Shown piece by piece: positions 36,606-47,685 of a stretch of 64,000 nucleotides of DNA. Position numbers and translations under genes: made by a program. The notes under the pieces are model-generated. The model worked only from the letters and a program-made list of their open reading frames with translations. It had not been told where the DNA came from and made no database searches. Position 1 is the first letter of the stretch. Each line of letters starts with the position of its first letter. This DNA is from Macrolepiota albuminosa (Eukaryota > Basidiomycota > Agaricomycetes > Agaricales > Agaricaceae), in the NCBI GenBank assembly GCA_027475525.1, contig JAMWFC010000027.1:63343-127342 (forward strand), given 5' to 3'.

Positions 36606-37831
36606 TTTTTTTTTTTTTTTTTTTGGTTTGTTGGTTTTTTTTTTCCTTTTTTTTTTTTTGGCTTTGGCTCTGGCTCTGGCTCTACCTCTGGTTCTACCTC
36701 TCTCTCTCCATTGCATCCCGCATCCATATCCCGTATCCCCCGATCTTCATCAACTTCGTCATTTTCATCAATTCCTCACCTATATACCACGCACCCGATG
36801 TACGATGTACGCGTATGTGCATGTATTACGAGTTTTGTAATCTGTAACCGAGTATGATTTTTTATGTGTGAATTAGGAGGGAAGTTGGAGGGTGGTGCGT
36901 TGCGTTGCGTACCTGGAGGGGCGGAGGAGGGGGGAGGGTGTCGAAGATTGGCGAGGGACCGGGGATCGGGGTGATTGATCGAGGAGCGGCATTGTGGTCA
37001 GTTTGTCAGTCATCAGTTTGTTAGCGTCCAACGTCCAGCGTCTGTCAGTTGTCAGTTGTCAGTTGTCAGTTGTCAGTTGTCAGTTACTTGTTACTTGGGA
37101 GTCAGAGTGTTGTCAGCGCCTATTGCCCCCAGCGTCTGCGGAATGATAATGATTAGTGGGCGGCGGCCCGGCTCTCTACGAGTGAGTGAGTGAGAGGTTA
37201 GAGATACGCGGTAAAGTGTGAGCGGAATAGCGGTATTACCTCTTCGCTTTTGCTTTTGCGTTTGCTTTTGCGTTTGCCTTTTTTCTCTTGTTTTTTTTTT
37301 TTTTAGAAAAAAAAGGTACGTACGTGAAGGATATGCTTTTTTGTGGGTGTGAGTGGGAGAGTTGGGATTGGAGTTGGAGCTCGGTAAGCGAGTGAGCGCT
37401 CGGCTGTGGGTACTCCATGGATGGTTAAGCGGAGTGTAATGTGGGCGCAAGTATGGGACATGTACGTAATAAAGAGGGGAAGGGTTGATCCCATCTCGTT
37501 GATCGCATCAGCTTAGACTGACTCGACCGCTTGCCAGTGGCCGAAGCCCTTCACTTCGTTTCGTTTCGTTGACCCGTGGAAGTTGGAGGGGCTGGGACAC
37601 GTTGACTTTGTGTTTTTTTTGTTATTCGTTATTGTTTCTTTCATCCAAAAAATCACAGAAGTTCTTCTGGAGTATTGTTCATTTAGGTTGTGCAGTAAGC
37701 AAGGATAGGTTGACTTATTTGAGTTGTTGGAACCTGTTGTGCCCATTGTTAAGTTTGTCTGTATTGTCTTGCTACTGTAAGGTTGATATGAGTCTTTCTT
37801 ACTGGCACGTACAATAGAATCTGCCAAATCG
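36606..37831. other. Intergenic segment rich in simple sequence
   Basis: T-rich runs follow the P450 stop (36606-36660), then GGCTCT repeats, a TCAGTTG heptamer array (listed separately), and TTTGCG hexamer-like repeats near 37245-37280. A minus-strand frame at 37513-37836 has no recognisable motif. No gene called. Confidence 0.45.
37044..37084. repeat. Heptamer microsatellite (TCAGTTG)n
   Basis: About six perfect units of TCAGTTG, preceded by degenerate units from 36996. Confidence 0.9.
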
Positions 37832-40693
37832 GTCAATTCAACTGTATGTAGTTCTAAGTAAAAAAGAAGTTATTCCCAAATATATGTAAGCACTACCTAT
37901 ATATTGTAGGTAGAATATATATTCTAGGATAATTGAGTGATCAATAATAAGTATAGTACCTTGTTGAGGTACTATGAGTCTACTTTTAATGATAATAATT
38001 GTAGCTCCTTTGTAAAGGTACTACATATTACTACATACCCTCTTTTCAGACTGCAGTGCAGTCTGGAGCAAAATAATTATGCCTAGGTAGGCACAATAGG
38101 AGATGCTACAAGTTCATGGAGACTTGACAGAAAATCTTCAAGATGGAGTGACATCATTGGATCATCCTGAGGCTCACACTCAGGTGATGGTATTGAATAT
38201 GATAGGCTGGGCTCTATGGGTTGAGAACTCATGGATGACTGGAGCAGAGTGATGGTCAGTGCACATGGTGGGGGATGAGGTCCATGCCTTTCCTTCCACT
38301 GATGAGAGTCAATACCCTCATCTGTCTGACCAGAGGATCCTCTGTGAGGCCTTGTCTGATATCCTTCCATTGCTAGATCACAGCATTGCTGATGGATTCT
38401 ATATACATGGAGCTGGGTATGCCACTCATTATCAACCTGAATATAAAAATTGAGTGCCAAGCTTGAGTTGAAGAATTGCTGTTCAAGAAATACTACACTA
38501 TACATATACACATGGTCTAGCCAATTGATGGGAATTCAATTGTGCAGTATCACTTGCAACACATTATTCTCTGTGAGGGTTAGTGCTGTTTTGTTGAGAA
38601 TGCTGGAGTGCTGGATCAAAATACTAGTCCACAAGGTGGGCACAAATGGATCCTTAGAGAACTTGTGATTATACTCCTGCACTATTGCTATAATGTGTGC
38701 AAATGCTTGCCTTCTCTTGTAGCAAGAGACACTGAATGAGAGCATAGCCAAAGATGCTGTACCAATGCATATGGTATGCTGCATTGAATGTGATACCTAG
38801 AACAGCATTGGGCATGCTATGCTGTCCAAAATACAATGCACTCTGGGTCTATTTTTCTAGGTCTAGAGTTTTGTCAATCTGATCAAACAGAAACCCTGTT
38901 AAGGTCATAGAATAGTATCCACCCCATTCCTTTGTCCTTATAATCCACTCAGGAATTGGCAAGGGTAGTCTCCTCATGCTCATAGATTGTAAGTCAAATG
39001 GTAGAGAGATGTCATTGTATTTGTTATCATGCAATACCATATCCATGGTTTTGTCTTGTGCATGCACATCACATAGCTGCCTTATGCAATGGAACTCTCT
39101 GTATAGGTGATAACTGGCAATTCAATCATTGGCTGGAGCATATTTGTTCCAAATAAGCTCCATGAGTTTGCAAAGCTGCAAGGAGTTCTAGAGAACTCTC
39201 ATGGAACTATCTTGTTAAGCAAGTTTTTTGGGTTGTCATATCTGCTCATATATGATGATTCATGCTCTTGCACCTCACACACATGCAACCCCACATAGAC
39301 TTTATTATTTGCAGACAAATAGTATAAATGACAATTTAAAAGAATGAATTCAGCCTCTTGACTGTACAATCTGCAAATACTTGAACTTCAAGGCTCAGGG
39401 AGATGATACCTGTTGCTTCTTCTAACCTCCTCTTCATATTGCAATTGAGTTCCTCCTGCACATGCTTCCTCTTTCTCTGCTTCTTCTGGTTGCATGCAAT
39501 GCACACACCTTTTTTGTGCTTTGACTCTCCTTCATCTGGAGTCTTCTTGTCCAAACTTATATAGTTTGCATTCTGATCTTTACTGTTGCCTCTAATGGTA
39601 GCCTCTGGAGTTATTGTATTATTGGCTTCTGCCTCCATATGGGGATCAGCTAGACCTCCAAGTAACTATCTCCCAGTAGCTCATACTCTATCAGTGGCAC
39701 AAACACATTACTTCTGCTACACCTTGGAGCACATCTGCCACAAAGACCACTGTCTGCAACAAAAACTGCTCAACATGTTTGCCCACCCACTTCTTCTTCT
39801 TTGGTGAGTAGCAGGTATGTCAATAATTGTCATGCTCTTCTCTGCCTTCTGCAGTGCTGCCTCAGCTGTAGTCTCTATTGCTCCTTGTATCTGTTTTTCC
39901 AATAGGATTATATTTCTCTGCTTCCCTGAGGGCTGAGATTAGCTCCTTTCCTTATCCTAACAGGCCTTATGTGCTTGCTCTCTGACTATACTTCACTTTC
40001 AGGCATAGTAGCCTATCTCTTCAACACTTTATTAAATGTTGCAATCATATTCAATTGCAGTTTCTGACACATTGTAATTTCATCCAACAACTCAGCAACT
40101 ACTACTTGGGCTACTGGATCCTGCAAAAACTCAGTTTCAGGAGGTATGTGATGTTCTGTCTGACTCAGTCATTTCCACAATGCCTCTGCCTGCAGTCTGT
40201 CTCTCTATAGCCCTGTCTTTCTTTCTTTGCCCTTGTTTGACTCTGTTATTTGGTCAGATAACCATAGCCAACTCTCTGGTTGGTCCCATAGTGACTCCTA
40301 CAGAATGTATCTATCATACTGCACTATTTGTTGTACTTCCTCCCTTTGCATAGGAGATGCATGCCCTTTTTGGACTCAACTACTTGGCTCACAGAAAGGT
40401 GACCTTTGTCTACTTGGTCTGGCAGGTGTAAGGGTGACCTCTGGAGGCTATAGCTCAGTCACACAGCTGGCAGAGGGAGATTCAAAGTGTATTAGAGTAT
40501 ATACTGACAATATCATAATAACTACTCACTTGGCAGAGGGAGATCCAAAGAAAACAAGTTCAGAGATTCTCTATGCCAGATTGGATGCTTGTGGGGCCTT
40601 TGAAGCATTGGAAACAACTGTACAGTACAACAAAACCTTGAAAACTCAAAAATTGCCTAAATAAACAACTGTACAAACAAGACAGGAAAACTC
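37832..40693. mobile_element. CpG-free decayed element of about 2.9 kb
   Basis: No CG dinucleotide occurs between the CG at 37830 and the one at 40694, and CpG frequency returns to normal abruptly on both sides. The minus strand keeps several 70-140-codon open stretches: 38083-38511, 38849-39067 and 39336-39638, the last with a CIACNQKKQRKRK zinc-finger-like motif. It may therefore once have coded on that strand, but no transposase or polymerase motif is legible. Ends and target duplications were not found. Confidence 0.5.
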
Positions 40694-40848
40694 CGGACTT
40701 TGAAAGTCAGAAAGGCAAACTCCAGCTTATTCCGAGGTCTACTTTAGTAGACTGAGGTTTTACTACCTGCTTTGGCGCGCATTTTGTCCTCGAAATTTGT
40801 GCCCCTCACGTGATCTCGGCAGTTGCCGTTCTCTTCCTCTACCGGCTA

Positions 40849-41190
40849 TGTCCTCGATATTTGCTCCCTTTCGGCTATCTTTACCGGCTATTACTACCGG
40901 CTATTACTACCATGTCCTCGATATTTGCTCCCTTTCGGCTATCTTTACCGGCTATTACTACCATGTCCTCGATATTTGCTCCCTTTCGGCTATCTTTACC
41001 GGCTATTACTACCGGCTATTACTGCCATGTCCTCGATATTTGCTCCCTTTCGGCTATCTTTACCGGCTATTACTACCATGTCCTCGATATTTGCTCCCTT
41101 TCGGCTATCTTTACCGGCTATTACTACCGGCTATTACTGCCATGTCCTCGATATTTGCTCCCTTTCGGCTATCTCTACCGGCTATTATGT
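40849..41190 (+). repeat. Minisatellite with alternating 64/51-bp units
   Basis: Six copies of a unit beginning TGTCCTCGATATTTGCTCCC start at 40849, 40913, 40964, 41028, 41079 and 41143, so spacings alternate 64, 51, 64, 51, 64. The 13-bp difference is an extra CCGGCTATTACTA/G. The higher-order period of 115 shifts frame by one each time, so all three forward frames stay open with the same peptides cycling. This is a sequence curiosity rather than evidence of coding. Confidence 0.9.
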
Positions 41191-41644
41191 TCATCCTCAT
41201 GTTGAAAAATCCTTGCGTTTTCTTTATATACACATATATATAATTTTCTTGTGTTGAGCGCATTATTGTGTTTATTTCACCAAGTCGATGGATTATATAT
41301 ACGAATGTGTTTTTTATTTTTATTTGTTTGTTTTGCTATCCTTTATCTTGATTTATTTTCATTTGTTTCCTGTTTGTATATTTTTATTGTGTATGTAATT
41401 TGTTATGTTTTCTGACGGATGTGAGAATGTTTCATTATTTCTTTGCTCCAGCAGTCGTTTACATCGTCGATAGATGAATCGTTATATTACGATAACATAA
41501 TCTACTTACACTAGATAGGTAGCTATCGACTTGTCAGCAGGAATGAAATATTATTGAACTAATGAACTGGTGAACAACAAAAGTGAAGAAGTACGAAAGT
41601 GAATAAAATATGTACAAGTTGGGGTCGCGTCAAAAGAAAATAGA

Positions 41645-41770
41645 AATAAATTCCTGGCCGCTGGTTATGTAAGTTGACATTATGTAAGTTGCTGCTCTGT
41701 AAGCTGTTGCTCCAGCTATGGTTTATGTAAGCCGTCGCTCCAGCTGCGGTTTATGTAAGCCTTCGCGGTT
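41645..41770 (+). repeat. Subterminal repeat array 1 (plus orientation)
   Basis: About four degenerate units ending GGTTTATGTAAGCCGTCGCT and CCAGC, matching the array at 47.0-47.5 kb. Confidence 0.8.
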
Positions 41771-41778
41771 GTTTGTTT

Positions 41779-41932
41779 GTGATATTACATTTGCGGGCAA
41801 ATGCAGTGTATTTGGTAATATGATGATGCGGGAATACTATAAAAGCGACTAAAACGTGATATTACATTTGCGGGCAAATGCAGTGTATTTGGTAATATGA
41901 TGATGCGGGAATACTATAAAAGCGACTAAAAC
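41779..41932. repeat. Perfect 77-bp tandem duplication
   Basis: Copies start at 41779 and 41856. Probable assembly overlap. Confidence 0.9.
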
Positions 41933-42154
41933 GAGAACGATCGGTGGATGAGGGAGAAACAAAATACGGGTCCAGTGGACTCGTTAGGGAAGGAAGCAGG
42001 ACGACAATATAGTCAGACCCATGCAAGTGTCTGTGAATCGTAGTCGAAACTATATGCGATTGGCAAAGATCAACGAGGCCGTTATTGACAATGTGACAAA
42101 GCGAATGTGATCCGAGTGTCGTGGTCGCAATTGAAGGCTTTTTGATCGATGTAA

Positions 42155-43320
42155 TCATTGGTTGCCGTTGCCTGATGCGTCTACGTCCATTCTGTTCTGG
42201 CCCTTGTCTGAAATGTCTCTCAGCTTTCTCTTCAGTTTGTTCTTGGTCCCTTCGTTGGATACTACGTTCTGTGGGGTGTTTATCAGTGTGTTTACTGTGT
42301 TGCTTTGTCGCTCACTTTTATGAAGCTAGACCGGTGCTCGATAAGAGTCATGGATCTCAATACGAGAAGCATTTTGAGTTTCCCACCCGCCAGGTTAACA
42401 ACCTGGAAAGATAGCTGGACAGAAACGAGGTCTCCCACTCGGAATCTTTCCGGCTTGTAATGTTCGTATCTTAAGTTTCCTTCAGTTTTGTGTGTTGCTC
42501 TATTGTGTTGTACTTACGTTGTCCTGTTCCCTTCATTTACCTTCATCTTCGAAAATTGGACCACGTTGTCTTCGGTAATCATGAACCCTTTCTGCCTTAT
42601 TTTCTCTGTGAGATTATACGGGTCTAGTTCCCTGTCCATGGGAATGTGTTGTTCGTTCTTCTCCACATCGCATGCCGGTGTAAATATCCTGTTCGCGATG
42701 TCTAGTGATCTTTCTTGCTGTCCGAGTAACGCGTTGTACCAGCATTCGAGTCGGCCTTCTGAGAACTCAAGTTCAAAGTACTTGCTAATCTCCGTTGCTC
42801 CTATCATTGCATTGTCGAAATGTTTTGTTCCTAGGCCATCCAGCTTCACGTATTGCTTCATGTATTTCAGTCGTCTGTAGTCGCTGCTTTATGTGATTAG
42901 ACTCTGTTATATTGGATCTCATTGAACGCACCTCATGCGCGTTTCTCTTTTCAGTGGCAGGAGATCCTTTTCGCTGATGGCTCCGTATACCGTGAAAACT
43001 AACTCCTCGTCTGATATATCGCCGTCTTCGTGGACGTACACTAGTCGCCATGAGTGAGGCTTATTTACTTCTTTTGTCTTAATGGCTTCTGCCCATCTTG
43101 GTTCCTGTTGTGTCTTGTATGTTGAGAGTCCGACATACGATGTGCAGTTTGGTTACTTACGCGTGCGACGCTAGTCAACATAACGTCGTTTTCTTCTTCT
43201 CCTTTGCGTATGGCTTTCTCGATCGCGGTTTCTTGGTTGCGTAATGAGTCTACTGATGTTGAGTGTCTGTAAATGTTGCTTACTTGCTGCCTCTGTGTCG
43301 TAATCTGCTCCTAAGGTCAT
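42155..43320 (-). CDS. Helitron-neighbour protein of unknown function (6 exons, 311 aa)
   Basis: Minus-strand exons: 43320..43284, 43252..43161, 43113..42932, 42874..42518, 42469..42316 and 42268..42155 (312 codons). The product is hydrophilic, with an acidic/basic start (KAIRKGEEENDVMLTSVAR). HSWRLVYVHEDGDISDEELV then leads into a folded-looking middle (YMKQYVKLDGLGTKHFDNAM, FTPACDVEKNEQHIPMDREL). The end contains RYEHYKPERFRVGDLVSVQL, which looks like a small beta-barrel start, and a Lys/Arg-rich tail (KNKLKRKLRDIS). Similar proteins are, to my recollection, multicopy in Agaricomycete genomes and unnamed. The first intron would be only 31 nt (43253..43283), so the first two exons are least certain. 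It is divergent from the 617-aa gene. Confidence 0.6.
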
Positions 43321-44140
43321 TTCTGTTATGATATATCTATTGTGGCTCTGTCAGCATAATACACCTGTCGGACAGTGGCTAGACGTACATTGTATTGCTG
43401 CTGTGTCTTGATATCCTTCTAGTCTGTTGTGCTATCTGTGTATTCTTTATAGTATCAGGAAGTGATCAGTGAGTGCCTCGACTGTTTTCCTGTGTATGAC
43501 GTGACGTATCTTGGTTTACCTATCCCATACCCAACTCGTTTCCTTCCTATCGGCTTCGTCTTTTTTGGTATATGCACTTCGGTTGTTTGGTACCTTCTGT
43601 GCCTGTCATCTTGACGCTTCCCGTAGTCTGTTTCCAATGGTACATTAATTTCTGGCTTCGTTTCTGGCTTCGTTTTATCATCCTCAACTGTTCAGGAACA
43701 GACCTTGTGATGTTCCTCTGTCTCTCTTTTGGCTTCGTTTCTGGCTTCGTTTTATCATCCTCAACTGTTCAGGAACAGACCTTGTGATGTTCCTCTGTCT
43801 CTCTTTGTCCTCTCATTCGTGAATCTCTAGTGCGTTGCCCTTCTGAGGTTACGGCTATTAAGGTACAACGTTACGAGTTGTGGATCTGTAATGCTTGTGT
43901 TCTATCTAAAAGGTCCCGCTGTGCCTTCTGTGAATCTTGTCTTACTGAATTTTTCATTCTACTTGATTTTATTTTGTTCGAAGAAAGGGATACACCGTTC
44001 TTTACGTTATACTGCCTTTCCCTCTTTGATGCAACGTGCAGCTTGCTGCTCTATATAAGTGTCTTTTGTCCACTGTCCTCGATAATCCCCTCTCTGCCTC
44101 CTCTTTTTTCTCTGTGTGTTTTGTGTCACCATACAAACCA
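43321..44140. other. Spacer between the divergent unknown genes
   Basis: Probably a bidirectional promoter region. It contains a 77-bp duplication (43653-43806) and pyrimidine-rich sequence before the ATG at 44141. No gene supported. Confidence 0.4.
43653..43806. repeat. Perfect 77-bp tandem duplication
   Basis: Copies start at 43653 and 43730. Probable assembly overlap. Confidence 0.9.
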
Positions 44141-46674
44141 ATGCCTCCTCGCAAGATAAAGTCTGAAGAGAATAAGGCTCAGACACTTGTCGACCAACTC
44201 AAGACCATGTGTGTTTTATATTGGTGTCTTTGATTTTTTTTTTTTTTTTAAAGAAAAAAACTTGTTATCCTCGGTGCAGGAGTGCGGATAGGTTGCAAGC
44301 GTGTGTACAGCTCTTTCAGTTCCGGTCGGTCTTGCTGATTTGCTTATTGTAGCATATTCGATAGCGTTTCTGCGGCGACAGCTTCTGGATCTGAAACAGG
44401 CGACCCATCTGCTGGGTGAGTACTCTTTTTGTGTTGTAATCTGTAGTGCTAATGTTCTTTAGGTCTATTGACGGCGGGTCGCCGTCTAAGCGAAAGGTTT
44501 CTGCGTCGCATGATGGGTTCGTGTGTTACTTGTTGTATTTGTGACTATCGTTTTACTTAATGTCTTGGTATCAGTTCTGTTAGTGTTCCTGCCACGCCGT
44601 CGCCCAAGAAAAAGAGGGCTGTGTCCATTCCGTCCGTTGATACACCTGTCATGTTTGTATCCCCGTTTTCCTTGTTACTTTGCTTGACTGCTGCTATGTA
44701 GTCGGGCTATGGCTGGATTGACTGCTGAAGACGCGACCTTGTCAAGTGGTCGTGCTGTGTACGTGATTTATGATTTGTTCGCGTTCATGCGCGGTTTGTC
44801 TTATGTTTTGCACTCTCAAGGCGCTCCCGTACCATGACGGAGAAGGCTTTGTTTGCGAGCCAGTCAAGCCCTAAAATGTCGCGTGCCGGAGCTGCGGCCA
44901 AGGCCGCTAGTCCAAATTTGGATGACGAATTTGCACCAAAAAAACTTGTTGAATTGTCTGACGACGACGATGATGACTTGCCTGTTGTGTCAGTGTGGAT
45001 TGTTTCTTCTGTTATTTGCTTGTGCTCATTTTGTTCTTTTCGCTTTGGTATAGGATTGCTAAGCGGCCCGTACCTAGGCCGCTTGTTAAGAAGCCTCTTG
45101 TTGTCGCGGCGGGCGACGATAACGTCGACGATTGGGATGTTGCGGACAATAATAGCGACACGCTATCGGACTTTATTGTCGATGATAGTTCTGCTCCCGA
45201 TTATGGATTGTCGGAAGATGGCGAGTCTCTCGTGCCTCCCGTCCCCGTTTCGTCTGCTTTGGCTGCTCCGCTTTCGATTGTCCGCTCGGATGCTGTTGAA
45301 CCGTATGTTTATTTCATTTCATTTTATTTTATTCCCTTTATCTCTGTACCTCATTTGTTGATGTCTTGCTACAGCATTGATCCTTGTCTCGATCCTGCGG
45401 AAGAGCTTGCAGTGGATGCGGTCATGCAGCCTTCTATCCAAGAAAAGTTTATGGTGTCGACTTATCAAGGACTGCCGTTCCTTAAGTGCGGACCAACGTC
45501 TACTATTTTGCTTGCATTTATTCAACTTGTCGACAGGAAACAACTCGTAATCCAGCCTTTTGGATACGACAAAATGAACAGTGATGGTAAAATCCGTTAC
45601 GCGTGCATTGGTGTTGTTGCTGAGCATATGAATGAAGACAATTGGACGTGCGTTTTGCTTATTGTTTTGTATTTTTTTTTTCTGTTCTTATGTATGACTC
45701 TTTAAATAGTTCGTTGTCGGCTTCTCTTTTATTCAATCGTCACGCCTTCTACGTTAACTTGGCCAGGACTGACCCTGTCCAACTCAACGCCCCGAAGCAG
45801 CGATTGGCTCTTCGGGATTTGACGGGTCCCTTCTGTGTCTGTATTACCTCTGGAGTGGTAACTGCCTCACATTTATTTGACAGTTCTGTTCTTGTTGGGA
45901 GTCCGTCTGACAAGTATGGTCAGCATCGTATCGAGATTGTTGAATTCCATCAGGAGTCTCTTCGCCAGTTTGCTGTTTTGGGTTGTGTTTTCAACCTCCC
46001 GGACGGTGTTCGAGGTACTCTTTCTGGTAATGGTGTGGCATTTGTTACTCGAGGTGAGGGTAAAACCCCTACATACAATGTTGGTGAGTCGTGTTTCGTT
46101 GTTTTGTTGGTTCTGCGTTTGATGTGACTTCAGACGGTGGGTACGCGACCCCCAAGTCCAAGAGGCCCTCCGGTATAAAGAGTAACTCAATGTTTACCGA
46201 GATGGATGCTCCTGTGTTCAAATCGGCTGGGGTTGCCGATCTGTATAAGCCGGTCGTTGAGTTTGATCAAAAAGGTTCTTGTTATGCTCGTTTCCAGATG
46301 GTGTTCTAACATTTTCTCAGTACCTGTATATGACGGCAGGGTAGAAACCGGTCAACCGTTCCGTTTTACGCCCAGTGACTTTGATTCTCTTCCTTCTTGG
46401 CGTCCATACGAAAACAACAATGTTGAGGTTCCGGAAAGTTCTGTCGTCAGTGTTGGTTTCAGTGCCAACTGGTATGAGTCCGGTGGTCACAAGTACGTTG
46501 GTGTTCGTTGTGTTTGGATATGTTCTCACGTTTTTCAGGTATCTCACCTTGAACTTGCTGTTTGTCATTGTGTTGCACGACCCTACTTACGTGATGCGTC
46601 TTGTTGAACCTGCTCCTGTGGTGGACCGCGCCGGTGCCACTAAGGGGAAGGCCAAGTCCAAGGCGCGCAAGTAG
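44141..46674 (+). CDS. Helitron-neighbour protein, unknown, possible OB-like fold (13 exons, 617 aa)
   Basis: Exons: 44141..44208, 44280..44300, 44353..44415, 44463..44516, 44575..44652, 44702..44758, 44821..44988, 45054..45302, 45375..45647, 45710..46083, 46134..46274, 46321..46492, 46539..46674 (618 codons). The first 300 or so residues are disordered: PRKIKSEENKAQTL, short Ser/Pro exons, SPKKKRAV, and an acidic run ELSDDDDDDLP. The folded part starts about FLKCGPTSTILLAFIQLV and continues through RHAFYVNLARTDPVQL, KYGQHRIEIVEFHQESLRQF and LPDGVRGTLSGNGVAFVTRG. The end holds VPVYDGRVETGQPFRFTP and a Lys-rich tail (KGKAKSKARK). Alternating strands with GNG/VAFVTRG turns could be an OB-like single-strand DNA binder, which would suit a Helitron partner, but this is inference. 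It lies 1 kb upstream of the Rep gene in the same direction. Confidence 0.75.
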
Positions 46675-46786
46675 TTCCTGCTTTCACCGCTCCTTCTGTC
46701 TTTGCTGGTGGTGCCACTAAGGGGAAGGCCAAGTCCAAGGCGCGCAAGTAGTTCCTGCTTTCACCGCTCCTTCTGTCTTTGCTGGT
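46633..46786. repeat. Perfect 77-bp tandem duplication at the end of the 617-aa gene
   Basis: Copies start at 46633 and 46710. The first copy spans the true stop at 46672-46674; the second is after it, so the protein is unaffected. Probable assembly overlap. Confidence 0.9.
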
Positions 46787-46795
46787 CGACTGCCA

Positions 46796-46829
<34 letters not shown>

Positions 46830-46833
46830 TATA
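46796..46833. repeat. A-tract followed by TA microsatellite
   Basis: A run of A runs straight into a TA dinucleotide run, just downstream of the 617-aa gene. Confidence 0.9.
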
Positions 46834-47032
46834 TTATTCAGCGACCTTCCGCATGGGAGGCGGGCGGGCGTATGTGACCTCAGTTGTGACCTTAGCCATC
46901 TAGCCATCGGACGTTTACTTGTTACCTTGAGCAGTCGTTTTTGTGTCGCGTTGTTTTGAGATAGTCTCGATATAGACTTTTTGAGCCGTTGTCTGTTTGA
47001 CCGTTTGTTCACTGAGTGAATCTTTCGTCGCG

Positions 47033-47186
47033 TTACCTTCGGTGGTATTTACTGTGTTAATGCTTGTTTATGTAGGCTGTCGCTCTAGCGGTGGTTTATG
47101 TAAGCTGTCTTACCTTCGGTGGTATTTACTGTGTTAATGCTTGTTTATGTAGGCTGTCGCTCTAGCGGTGGTTTATGTAAGCTGTC
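47033..47186. repeat. Perfect 77-bp tandem duplication
   Basis: Copies start at 47033 and 47110, at the left edge of repeat array 2. Probable assembly overlap. Confidence 0.9.
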
Positions 47187-47480
47187 GCTCCAGCAATGGT
47201 TTATGTAAGCTATTGCTCTAGCGGTGGTTTATGTAAGCTGTTGCTCTAGCAGTGGTTTATATAAGCCATCGCTCCAGCAATGGTTTATGTAAGCTATGGC
47301 TCTCGCAGTGGTTTATGTAAGCCGTCGCTCCAGCAGTGGTTTATGTAGCTCCAGCAATGGTTTATGTAAGCTATGGCTCTCGCAGTGGTTTATGTAAGCC
47401 GTCGCTCCAGCAGTGGTTTATGTAAGCTGTCGCCCAACAATGGTTTATATAAGCTGCTACTCTGGACATGGTTTATGTAA
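47040..47480 (+). repeat. Subterminal repeat array 2 (plus orientation)
   Basis: Some 13 or more units of about 25-30 bp, consensus GGTTTATGTAAGC followed by YRTYGCTCYAGCA. The number is inflated by two embedded 77-bp duplications. It lies just upstream of the Rep/helicase frame and might be its promoter or a replication-related signal. Confidence 0.85.
47271..47424. repeat. Perfect 77-bp tandem duplication
   Basis: Copies start at 47271 and 47348, inside array 2. Here a natural repeat boundary is cut mid-unit, which favours an assembly origin. Confidence 0.85.
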
Positions 47481-47483
47481 GCT

Positions 47484-47637
47484 ATCGCTCCATCGATGGT
47501 TTCGAGTTGTGATGTAATATTAGATCAGGTGACTATAGTGATGGTTGCTTCATATGTAACATCGCTCCATCGATGGTTTCGAGTTGTGATGTAATATTAG
47601 ATCAGGTGACTATAGTGATGGTTGCTTCATATGTAAC
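47484..47637. repeat. Perfect 77-bp tandem duplication
   Basis: Copies start at 47484 and 47561. Probable assembly overlap. Confidence 0.9.
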
Positions 47638-47685
47638 TGTTTTGTACTCGTGAATTGATTTCAACGATGAGATTGTCTGTGTACG

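Larger units (their letters stand above)
41191..42154. other. Flank of the Helitron-associated region
   Basis: AT-rich spacer carrying the first array of the GGTTTATGTAAGC repeat and a 77-bp duplication (both listed). No gene supported. Confidence 0.4.

Noticed and set aside
37513..37836. 107-codon minus-strand frame, possible retroelement gag
   Set aside because: No zinc knuckle or gag signature, and composition driven by Asn/Ser/Thr-rich simple sequence.
40849..41190. Regular repeats resembling a CRISPR array
   Set aside because: The 'spacers' are identical to each other and the genome is eukaryotic; it is a minisatellite.
47040..47480. Short repeats with spacers, again CRISPR-like
   Set aside because: Spacers are near-copies of the same sequence, and the array is partly made of 77-bp duplications. 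It is a transposon-associated repeat.
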